Shown here: one piece after another, positions 1 to 5,054 of the stretch
Layout: the number at the start of each line of letters is the position of its first letter
Position numbering within the stretch: the stretch's first letter is position 1
Source of the DNA: Bacillota bacterium
Lineage (GTDB): Bacteria > Bacillota > Clostridia > Peptostreptococcales > Anaerovoracaceae
DNA: 5,054 bases
Reading direction: 5' to 3'
NCBI GenBank assembly: GCA_017543805.1
Contig: JAFYFK010000219.1
Coordinates: 1 to 5,054 of the forward strand
The notes under the pieces: generated by a model
Database searches by the model: none
What the model was told of the DNA's origin: nothing
The model's input: only the letters and a program-made list of their open reading frames with translations
Position numbers and translations under genes: made by a program

Positions 1-1
1 C

Positions 2-217
2 CGCACGTCGGATCTGGAGGTCATACTTACCATGATCGCGGCGGAGGAGGGGATATCCATACTCCCGGACTATTTCACCAACAAGCTCGCGGCGTCGGAG
101 GGCATAGTGTTTATTCCGCTTACCGGCGAACGGGAGCATGAGGAGATCGATATGATCTGGCGCCGCGACAATCAGAACCCTCTGCTTGCCATGTGGCTGG
201 AGGATATAGTAAAATAG
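2..217 (+). CDS. LysR-family transcriptional regulator, C-terminal fragment (5' end off window)
   Basis: This is the last 71 codons of a reading frame that is open to the left edge, ending at TAG 215-217. The translation has the typical end of a LysR substrate-binding domain: an 'EEGISILPD' stretch (visible residues about 15-23), then a strand like 'IVFIPL', then 'IDMIWRRDNQNP' and a short C-terminal helix. In LysR regulators this is the end of the second alpha/beta subdomain, which closes over the small-molecule inducer. The DNA-binding helix-turn-helix would lie upstream, outside the window, so neither effector nor target can be named. The first in-window ATG (32) is internal to the domain and is not a start. 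The MFS exporter gene begins 9 bp downstream on the same strand, so this regulator may control or be co-transcribed with it (inference). The family call is fairly safe even though only the tail is visible. Confidence 0.8.
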   Translation, partial: RTSDLEVILTMIAAEEGISILPDYFTNKLAASEGIVFIPLTGEREHEEIDMIWRRDNQNPLLAMWLEDIVK

Positions 218-226
218 TCAGCGTTT

Positions 227-1492
227 ATGGATAAGAACAGCGGACATGTCAACAACCCACTGTGGACCAGGGATTTTACGATAATAACGCTTGGCAGCGT
301 CGTTTCCATGCTGGGAAGCACGCTGTCGGGTTTTGCCATGTCTCTGCTTGTGCTGGACTACACCGGGTCAACGTTTTACTACGCCATGTACCAGGTGGTC
401 TATTTTGTGCCGTACGTTATTATGCCGGTCCTGTCCGGACCGTTCCTGGACAGGTTTTCCCGCAGAAGGACTATCTACACCCTGGACTTTCTGACCGCCG
501 GCATATATCTGTTTTTCGCGTATATTATGCACGCCGGGCTGCTCAATTTTACGCTTCTCGCGATGGGGACTTTTATCATCGGGACCATCGGAAGCATCTA
601 CCACGTCGCGTACGACAGCTTCTATCCGCTGCTGATCACGGAAGGCAATTATTCCAAGGCCTACAGCATAGCGAGCACTCTTGAGACCCTTACCATGGTG
701 ATGATCCCGCTGTCGGCGCTGCTGTACAACCTGATAGGGATAACGCCGATATTCCTTATAAACGTAGTTACATATCTTACCGCGGCCATTTTCGAGACGC
801 AGATAAAGCAGAAAGAAGAATATATAGAGCAGAGGGCTTCGGAGGACGTCGCCCGGGAGACTAAGGGACTCGGCCGCTTTGTCAGCGATTTCAGGGAAGG
901 CATGGAATACCTGAAATCCGAGAAAGGCCTGCTGTTTATTACGGTGTATTTTGTTTTTTCGTCAATGGTCGGAGGCGCGGGAAATACGCTCATACTGCCG
1001 TATTTTAAGGGAACTTACCCTAACGGGGAATATATTTACATGATCGTATGGGGCACGTCCGCCGCCGCGAGGTTCCTGGGGGGACTTTACCACTACCGCT
1101 TTAAGATGCCGGTGGAGAAGAAGTTTGCCATCGCCCTGTTCGTGTATATCGTGATCAACATACTCGAAGGTACCTATCTGTTTCTTCCGATCCCTATGAT
1201 GGCTGTTTTCTGCGGCCTGACCGGGCTGCTCGGGGTCACTTCGTATAACATCCGCATATCCGCCACGCAGCGCTACGTCCCAAACGAAAAGAAGGGCCGC
1301 TTCAACGGCGCCTTCAATACGCTTACCATGATAGGCATGCTGTTCGGCGAGATACTTGCCGGGGTGCTTTCCGTAAAGCTTCCCATAAGGCTCATCAATA
1401 TGATGATATGCGGGATCGCCCTTGTCACGGCCGTCATCCTTATCGGCGGACACCGCGAGGACGTGGCGAAGATATACAATACGCAGGATTAG
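227..1492 (+). CDS. MFS transporter, MefA/EntS-like drug or metabolite exporter
   Basis: A complete 421-residue major facilitator superfamily protein of the usual length (400-430) for 12-TM proton-coupled exporters. The N-terminus is short and polar, and TM1 starts near residue 17. The TM2-TM3 loop carries a motif-A signature, GPFLDRFSRRR at residues 71-81, with the expected Gly, Asp and basic residues. Hydrophobic segments follow at about 83-103, 106-130, 153-172 and 174-191. A charged central loop (192-232) ends in 'FREGMEYLKSEKGLLFI' (222-238), a pattern typical of the macrolide-efflux/enterobactin-exporter (MFS_3-like) branch. Six more segments complete the second half. The substrate cannot be read from sequence. 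The ATG at 227 is the only reasonable start: the LysR stop codon lies in the same frame three codons upstream, and no alternative start lies between. The Shine-Dalgarno is poor; a GGAGG at 199-203 is 23 nt away, so coupling to the upstream gene is likely. Its end overlaps the convergent trmO by 4 bp. Confidence 0.9.
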   Translation: MDKNSGHVNNPLWTRDFTIITLGSVVSMLGSTLSGFAMSLLVLDYTGSTFYYAMYQVVYFVPYVIMPVLSGPFLDRFSRRRTIYTLDFLTAGIYLFFAYIMHAGLLNFTLLAMGTFIIGTIGSIYHVAYDSFYPLLITEGNYSKAYSIASTLETLTMVMIPLSALLYNLIGITPIFLINVVTYLTAAIFETQIKQKEEYIEQRASEDVARETKGLGRFVSDFREGMEYLKSEKGLLFITVYFVFSSMVGGAGNTLILPYFKGTYPNGEYIYMIVWGTSAAARFLGGLYHYRFKMPVEKKFAIALFVYIVINILEGTYLFLPIPMMAVFCGLTGLLGVTSYNIRISATQRYVPNEKKGRFNGAFNTLTMIGMLFGEILAGVLSVKLPIRLINMMICGIALVTAVILIGGHREDVAKIYNTQD

Positions 1493-2172
1493 CGGTTTTC
1501 CACTTCCGTTACGGTCAGGACTTTGTCCCTGACTCTGAATTTTATGTTCTGTTTTGCGAAGGCGATGCCGTATTCGCGCTCAGGGTCGTCCTGGTAGCGG
1601 GGGCGGGGATCCTGCGCGAGTACGTCTGTGAGGCCTTTACGCTTGTTTTCCGGGACTTTTTGCAGCAGCTCGGGCGGAAATGCCACCTGAAGCGTTCCCA
1701 TGGCGTTTGATGACGCAAAGCCCGATACGGCGTCTGGAATGCTGTCCGAATAGACGATGTAAGGTTTGATGTCGAATATAGGGGTTCCGTCCATAAGATC
1801 CGCTCCGCCGACGCGGATGACGTCTCCTAGTTCGGCGTCGTGCTCAATACCGAGCAGTTTTACGACGGACATTCCGATCGGATTAGGCCTGTTGGGGGAA
1901 CGCGTCGCGAATACGCCCATGCGGACGTTGCCTCCGAGCCGCGGCGGACGGACCGTCACCGGCCAGTCTTTTTCGTTGATGTTTTCGCTGAACTCCCAAA
2001 TGATCCAGATATGAGAAAAACCGTCAAGCCCGCGCAGTGCGTCGGGCTTGCGGTATTCAGGTTCAAAAACTATTACTGCTTCGGTATCCGCCAGGCGGGC
2101 CTGCCGCGGGATCCCGAACTTCTCCGGAAAATCGGAGCGAATGTGGGCGATGTGCTTTAAGCTGCGTTCCAT
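1489..2172 (-). CDS. trmO: TrmO: tRNA (N6-threonylcarbamoyladenosine-37-N6)-methyltransferase
   Basis: This 227-residue protein matches the TsaA/YaeB/TrmO family (E. coli TrmO is about 235 residues). TrmO uses S-adenosylmethionine to methylate t6A37, next to the anticodon of certain threonine tRNAs, giving m6t6A and improving decoding. Family signatures run in order: 'LRGLDGFSHIWIIWEF' (46-61), the diagnostic 'RPPRLGGNVRMGVFATRSPN' (75-94) leading into 'RPNPIGMSVV' (95-104), and 'DLMDGTPIFDIKPY' (125-138). Together these form the beta-barrel SAM-binding catalytic domain. The C-terminal extension with 'QDPRPRYQ' (187-194) is the second domain seen in the full-length bacterial enzyme. The ATG overlaps the stop of the ATP-grasp gene by one base (TAATG on the minus strand). 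No good Shine-Dalgarno precedes it, so translation probably relies on reinitiation. It is the last gene of the minus-strand operon, and its TAA interlocks with the MFS stop. The family assignment is very secure. Confidence 0.95.
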   Translation of the reverse strand: MERSLKHIAHIRSDFPEKFGIPRQARLADTEAVIVFEPEYRKPDALRGLDGFSHIWIIWEFSENINEKDWPVTVRPPRLGGNVRMGVFATRSPNRPNPIGMSVVKLLGIEHDAELGDVIRVGGADLMDGTPIFDIKPYIVYSDSIPDAVSGFASSNAMGTLQVAFPPELLQKVPENKRKGLTDVLAQDPRPRYQDDPEREYGIAFAKQNIKFRVRDKVLTVTEVENR

Positions 2173-2174
2173 TA
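2170..2174 (-). promoter_or_regulatory. TAATG stop/start overlap coupling the ATP-grasp gene to trmO
   Basis: On the minus strand the TAA of the ATP-grasp gene (2174-2172) shares its last A with the ATG of trmO (2172-2170). The bases just upstream (GTCCAGAAA) hold no Shine-Dalgarno match, so trmO translation probably depends on ribosomes that have just terminated on the ATP-grasp frame. Confidence 0.7.
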
Positions 2175-3356
2175 TTTCTGGACAAAGTCTATGAATTCAA
2201 GGGTTTCTTCCAGTGTCCTGAGCCTTGCGGTGTACATATAGCGGCCCATGGACGGCCAGTTGACCGGAGGCATCTCCTCCTGCATCAGGATGGCTCCGCC
2301 GTAGCGCGCCATTATCTCCTCGTGCGTGTGGGAGTAAGTCCTTCCGTCCTTGCGGCTGGCGTATACGCAGTGGTATTCGTCGCCGGAGGGCAGCAGACGC
2401 CTCTCATTGAAGGCTGCCATGTCAGCGTAGATCTGGTAGACATCGGTTGAGTGGGCGAAGTTCATCATGTCCGGGGTGTAGCCTCCGGGCGGGCGCATGT
2501 TGACTTCCAGGCCTACATAATCGCCCTTGTTCGCGAGTCCCGGCCTGTCCTCAGTGAGGCGGAAGAATTCCAGATGCACAAAGCGCCTGTCGACGCCGAA
2601 CGCCTTGCAGGTCCTTCTGCCCAGATCCTGCAGCGCGGGAGGTATCTCCGGGAGTATGTAGTACTGAAGGTCCAGATTGTCGTTTACGACGTCCATGACC
2701 GGTGTGGGGAATACGGTGGTGTTTTCGAACAGCGGTTCGCAGTCCGCGTCGAGTATGGCCTCGTAGGAGACGAGGTCTCCCTTTATGAACTCCTCCATGA
2801 CGTACGGGATCTTCGGGAGATTCGCGTAGAACTGCTCAAGGCGCTCGTCGGTGGATATCTTCCATGTGGCGGCGGCGCCGACGCCGATATTGGGCTTTAC
2901 TATTACAGGGTATCCGACCTGCGCGATAAACTCCTTAGCGGCCTCAAGCGTGGTCACGAGGCGCTGGCGGGCGGTCGGTATGCCGCCGAGCTGGTACATG
3001 CGCTTCATGAGGGATTTTTCCTTGATAAAGTCGATGCGGTCGCTCTGAATGCCCGTGGTGACGTTGAAGTCGGTACGAAGCTTCGCATCCTGCTCGAGCC
3101 AGTACTCGTTGAGGGATTCGATCCAGTCGATCTTTCCGTATTTGAATGAGAAGAACGCAACGGCGCGGAACATCTGGTCGTAGTTCTCGAGGGATTCGAC
3201 CTTGTAATATTCGGTAAGGGCGTTCTTTAAGCCCTGTTCGAGACCTTCGTAGGGCGCGTCGCCTATCCCGAGCACGTTCATTCCGTTCTTGCGGAGACGG
3301 TCGCAGAACTGCCAGTAGGTGTGAGGAAAATTAGGGGATATAAATACAAAGTTCAT
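2172..3356 (-). CDS. ATP-grasp domain ligase, substrate unknown
   Basis: A complete 394-residue ATP-grasp enzyme. The family activates a carboxylate as an acyl-phosphate with ATP and joins it to an amine or similar nucleophile. Residues 1-100 form a Rossmann-like pre-ATP-grasp domain ('NFVFISPNFP' at 2-11). The ATP-binding region has 'KEKSLMKRM' (112-120), 'GYPVIVKPNIGVGAA' (148-162) with the ATP-contacting Lys154 and a glycine-rich loop, and the adenine-hinge segment 'VMEEFIKG' (186-193). Metal-binding acids are visible in 'HLEFF' (261-265) and 'GLEVNMRPPGG' (282-292), where Glu263, Glu284 and Asn286 are the expected Mg-ATP ligands. All core motifs are intact, so activity is likely. The closest recognisable types are biotin-carboxylase/carnosine-synthase-like ligases, but no biotin or carboxyltransferase partner is nearby. 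Its start has a strong AAAGGAGG site 6 nt upstream. It follows the esterase gene by 13 bp and overlaps trmO by one base. The substrate is unknown; pairing with a hydrolase hints at a shared small molecule (inference). Confidence 0.88.
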   Translation of the reverse strand: MNFVFISPNFPHTYWQFCDRLRKNGMNVLGIGDAPYEGLEQGLKNALTEYYKVESLENYDQMFRAVAFFSFKYGKIDWIESLNEYWLEQDAKLRTDFNVTTGIQSDRIDFIKEKSLMKRMYQLGGIPTARQRLVTTLEAAKEFIAQVGYPVIVKPNIGVGAAATWKISTDERLEQFYANLPKIPYVMEEFIKGDLVSYEAILDADCEPLFENTTVFPTPVMDVVNDNLDLQYYILPEIPPALQDLGRRTCKAFGVDRRFVHLEFFRLTEDRPGLANKGDYVGLEVNMRPPGGYTPDMMNFAHSTDVYQIYADMAAFNERRLLPSGDEYHCVYASRKDGRTYSHTHEEIMARYGGAILMQEEMPPVNWPSMGRYMYTARLRTLEETLEFIDFVQK

Positions 3357-3362
3357 TGGCAG

Positions 3363-3370
3363 CCTCCTTT
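3363..3370 (-). promoter_or_regulatory. Strong ribosome binding site of the ATP-grasp gene
   Basis: AAAGGAGG on the minus strand ends 6 nt before the ATG at 3356-3354. It begins inside the stop codon of the esterase gene (the sequence reads TAAAAGGAGG), so ribosomes ending on the esterase frame are placed over the next start. This fixes the start of the ATP-grasp gene and supports one transcript. Confidence 0.88.
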
Positions 3371-4110
3371 TACATATCGCCCAGCAGGTAGGGCAGGAAA
3401 TAGCGCATCTGCAGCTTCCACCACGGCCAGTCGTGGTTTACGTCATAGCCCCAGTAATCGAACCAGGCCTGAATGCCTTTTTCTTTAAAGACCGTGTCGA
3501 GGAAACGCTGGGAACCGAGCCCGTCCTCCCAGGCGCCCTGGCCGATGCAGACGATGATCTTTCTCTGGTTGTAGAGATCTACATAGTAATGGCCCGGGTC
3601 GAGGCTGGGCATATAGCGCTCGGGAGAGTTCATGTACAGTGTCTCGTCCATGTATCCGTCAAAGAAGAAGTCCGAGTCATAGACCCCGGAAAGGCACAGG
3701 CATCCGCCGAACAGATCCGGGCGGCGCAGGAAGAAATTGAGCGAATGGTTGGCGCCCATGCTGCAGCCGTTGGTTATCGGCAGCCATCCCTGAGTCCAGT
3801 CGAGGATAAAGGGCATGACTTCGTCGCAGATATAGTGATAGTACTGCTCGACTCTCTGGGAGCGCCAGTAGGGATCCGTGCCTTTTGCCGACCATCCTTC
3901 GGCATCGACGGAATCAACGCAGAACATCCTTATGCGGCCCTGTTCAAGGTAGTCGCTGACGGTGGCGATCATCCCGAAATCCTCGTAGTTGTTGCTCATC
4001 GAATCCTGGGTGGGGAAGATGAGGAAGGGCTGGCCCGCGTGCCCGTAGACTATGACGCGCATCTCTTTTCCGAGGTTGGGGCTGTACCAGTATCTTTCTT
4101 CTCTGAACAT
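3370..4110 (-). CDS. Alpha/beta-hydrolase esterase, COG4947-like
   Basis: A complete 246-residue cytoplasmic alpha/beta hydrolase of the esterase-D/putative-esterase superfamily; no signal peptide or membrane segment is seen. The N-terminal 'WYSPNLGKEMRVIVYGHAG' (8-26) and 'FCVDSVDAEGW' (63-73) are patterns I associate with the COG4947 group of uncharacterised esterases. The nucleophile elbow is GCSMG (115-119), giving Ser117. Asp196 (in 'WEDGLG') and His226 (in 'NHDWPWW') sit at the right spacing to complete the triad. The pocket side is rich in aromatics: Trp216, 220, 228, 230 and 231 surround the histidine. The ATG has a GGGAG site 6 nt upstream (4117-4121) and lies about 30 bp from a strong promoter, so this is the first gene of the operon with the ATP-grasp ligase and trmO. 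Substrate unknown: ester, thioester or amide cleavage are all possible. The fold and triad are secure; the physiological role is not. Confidence 0.9.
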   Translation of the reverse strand: MFREERYWYSPNLGKEMRVIVYGHAGQPFLIFPTQDSMSNNYEDFGMIATVSDYLEQGRIRMFCVDSVDAEGWSAKGTDPYWRSQRVEQYYHYICDEVMPFILDWTQGWLPITNGCSMGANHSLNFFLRRPDLFGGCLCLSGVYDSDFFFDGYMDETLYMNSPERYMPSLDPGHYYVDLYNQRKIIVCIGQGAWEDGLGSQRFLDTVFKEKGIQAWFDYWGYDVNHDWPWWKLQMRYFLPYLLGDM

Positions 4111-4116
4111 AAAAAA

Positions 4117-4121
4117 CTCCC
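4117..4121 (-). promoter_or_regulatory. Ribosome binding site of the esterase gene
   Basis: GGGAG on the minus strand lies 6 nt upstream of the ATG at 4110-4108, within an A/T-rich leader. It supports that ATG as the start and agrees with the promoter placed just upstream. Confidence 0.75.
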
Positions 4122-4142
4122 TGTTTTTTTGTTTTTCTAAAC

Positions 4143-4171
4143 ATTATAGCGGTCGATAAAAAACTTGTCTA
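4143..4171 (-). promoter_or_regulatory. Sigma-70/sigma-A promoter for the esterase/ATP-grasp/trmO operon
   Basis: On the minus strand, TAGACA (4171-4166, five of six matches to the -35 consensus) is separated by exactly 17 bp from a perfect TATAAT (4148-4143). The start of transcription would fall near 4136, giving a 5' leader of about 25 nt before the esterase ATG. The bases upstream of the -35 (about 4191-4210) are very A/T-rich, as in an UP element. The leader is too short for a riboswitch or attenuator. No convincing operator was seen, suggesting constitutive housekeeping expression (inference). Confidence 0.85.
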
Positions 4172-4215
4172 TCATGTTTTGCTTACTATGAAATAAAAAT
4201 AGTGTTTTTAAACGG

Positions 4216-4248
4216 AAATAAAAAGGCTCCGCAGCTGTGTGCGGAGCC
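4216..4248 (-). terminator. Intrinsic terminator of the dehydrogenase gene
   Basis: Read on the minus strand, a perfect 8-bp GC-rich stem (GGCTCCGC / GCGGAGCC, plus-strand arms 4225-4232 and 4241-4248) with an 8-nt loop is followed directly by TTTTTATTT (4224-4216). It begins about 20 bp after the TAA of the dehydrogenase (4269-4271). This is a textbook Rho-independent terminator. It insulates the dehydrogenase from the esterase operon transcribed in the same direction. On the plus strand only a non-T sequence follows the stem, so it works in one direction. Confidence 0.92.
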
Positions 4249-4268
4249 GGTTGAACCAGGATCGGCAA

Positions 4269-5054
4269 TTACGGAATAAGTATTACTCTGCCCATAGCCT
4301 TCTTGGCCAGTTCGAAGCCTTCCTCGAACTTCTCGATAGGAAGGATGCCTCCGACGTACTTTGACGGGTCGAGCTTTCCTGTAGCGAGGAGGTCTCTCAT
4401 AAGTTCCCAGGTCTCGTAGAACTCGCGGCCGAAGGTGGTGATCATGGTGACTTCCTTCTTTGCCACGCGGCCCCAGAAGTTCGGGATGACCACGTCGCCG
4501 TTGGGAACGCCTACAACTACCATCTTTCCGCCGTACGCAGCGGAATCGAGGCCGAGGTTGAAGAGCTGCTGAGCCCCGGACATCTCGAATACCACGTCAG
4601 CGCCGACGCCGTCAGTGTATTCCATGACCTTTGCCGCAACGTCTTCCTTTTTGCTGTTGATGACAAAGTCAGCGCCTTCCGCCTTGCATTTCGCGAGCTT
4701 CTCGTCATTGGTGGAGCAGACTATGACCCTGCTGGCGCCGAGGTTTTTAGCAGCTCCGAGCATCATGTATCCGAGAGCTCCGAGCCCGAGTATCAGCACG
4801 CGCTTACCGGAGAGCGGGGTACGGGATGCCGCGTGGTAGACGACACCCATCGGCTCCATAAGAGCGCCGTATTCAGGTTTTGTGTCTTTGGGCATCTTGA
4901 ACGCGGCGACCGCGGGAAGGGCGAGGTATTCGGCAAAGCAGCCGTCCTTTTCGTGTCCGAGTATGCCGCGCTTCATACAGAGGTGCGGGTTGCCTGTCCT
5001 GCAGAGGTAGCACTGTCCGCAGGGCATGTGGGAGTCGCTGGAGATCATATCCCC
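4269..5054 (-). CDS. Zinc-dependent alcohol dehydrogenase, threonine dehydrogenase-like (N-terminus off window)
   Basis: The C-terminal 261 codons of a medium-chain dehydrogenase/reductase; the frame is open through the right edge, and about 80 N-terminal residues of the usual 340-350 are missing. The first visible ATG (5046-5048) lies inside the conserved 'GDxxS...H.PCG.C' stretch and is not the start. Four cysteines at visible residues 12, 15, 18 and 26 (counting from the codon at 5054-5052) form the structural-zinc lobe. 'GCFAEYLALP' and 'EPMG' follow, the latter with a candidate catalytic-zinc glutamate at 67. The Rossmann loop is GLGALG (90-95). The C-terminal half resembles L-threonine 3-dehydrogenase most closely, notably 'EMSGA' and 'GREFYETW' (209-216). 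It would oxidise a secondary alcohol with a nicotinamide cofactor. The acidic residue that usually selects NAD at the end of beta-2 is Ser114 here. Sorbitol or butanediol dehydrogenase remain possible. It ends just before its own terminator. Confidence 0.88.
   Translation of the reverse strand, partial: GDMISSDSHMPCGQCYLCRTGNPHLCMKRGILGHEKDGCFAEYLALPAVAAFKMPKDTKPEYGALMEPMGVVYHAASRTPLSGKRVLILGLGALGYMMLGAAKNLGASRVIVCSTNDEKLAKCKAEGADFVINSKKEDVAAKVMEYTDGVGADVVFEMSGAQQLFNLGLDSAAYGGKMVVVGVPNGDVVIPNFWGRVAKKEVTMITTFGREFYETWELMRDLLATGKLDPSKYVGGILPIEKFEEGFELAKKAMGRVILIP

Noticed and set aside
962..1453. A 163-codon open frame on the minus strand within the MFS gene
   Set aside because: The composition is His/Asp/Gly-rich noise with no family match that I recognise, whereas the plus frame gives a full-length 12-TM transporter.
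2451..3149. A 232-codon open frame on the plus strand opposite the ATP-grasp gene
   Set aside because: The translation is low-complexity, rich in Val/Arg/Glu and without recognisable motifs. It lies wholly over a gene with clear conserved motifs and a strong ribosome site, so it is a shadow of codon bias.
2172..3356. Annotation of the ATP-grasp gene as biotin carboxylase or carbamoyl-phosphate synthase
   Set aside because: The protein has only one ATP-grasp core at 394 residues, and no biotin carrier, carboxyltransferase or glutaminase gene is nearby. Resemblance is limited to the general ATP-binding motifs.
3433..4140. A 235-codon open frame on the plus strand opposite the esterase gene
   Set aside because: It covers the esterase and its leader in antisense, has no recognisable domain, and ends in the promoter region. 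The opposite strand has the catalytic triad and start signals.
4160..4180. AAAAC / GTTTT inverted repeat around the -35 box, considered as an operator
   Set aside because: The arms are only 5 bp, made mostly of A/T tracts, with an 11-nt centre. In such AT-rich DNA this is expected by chance.
4249..4257. GGTT-G-AACC mini-palindrome between the dehydrogenase stop and its terminator
   Set aside because: A 4-bp stem with a one-base loop cannot form a stable hairpin, and the adjacent 8-bp GC stem with T-tract fully explains termination.

Overview
The window looks like an ordinary chromosomal segment of an anaerobic Bacillota (Clostridia-type) bacterium. The evidence is A/G-rich Shine-Dalgarno sites (an AAAGGAGG at 3363-3370), a near-consensus housekeeping promoter, an AT-rich intergenic region between moderately GC-rich genes, and frequent ATA (Ile) and AGG (Arg) codons. 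The taxonomic call is an inference. Another phylum with similar codon habits, such as Synergistota, cannot be excluded from 5 kb.

Layout: (1) Positions 2-217 (+) are the C-terminal tail of a LysR-type regulator, followed 9 bp later in the same frame by a 12-TM MFS exporter of the MefA/EntS-like type (227-1492, +). (2) Convergent with these is a minus-strand operon, transcribed right to left: a COG4947-type alpha/beta-hydrolase esterase (3370-4110), an ATP-grasp ligase (2172-3356) and the tRNA m6t6A37 methyltransferase TrmO (1489-2172). It has a clear promoter at 4143-4171 (TAGACA-17-TATAAT), a 13-bp gap between its first two genes, and a TAATG stop/start overlap between its last two. The stop codons of trmO and the MFS gene interlock in the four bases TTAG at 1489-1492. 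(3) At the right edge, a zinc-dependent, threonine-dehydrogenase-like alcohol dehydrogenase (4269-5054, minus, N-terminus missing) ends in an intrinsic terminator at 4216-4248. This terminator separates it from the esterase operon.

How the genes may work together: the esterase and ATP-grasp ligase are tightly co-transcribed. Both have intact catalytic motifs but no assigned substrate, so a paired ligase/hydrolase acting on one metabolite is the most interesting hypothesis here. TrmO is a housekeeping tRNA enzyme carried at the end of that transcript. The LysR-MFS pair is probably a regulated efflux unit. The dehydrogenase belongs to a separate unit continuing off the right edge.

No RNA genes, CRISPR arrays, insertion sequences or long repeats were seen. 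No gap between genes exceeds 158 bp. I found no sign of an exotic system beyond the uncharacterised esterase/ATP-grasp pair.
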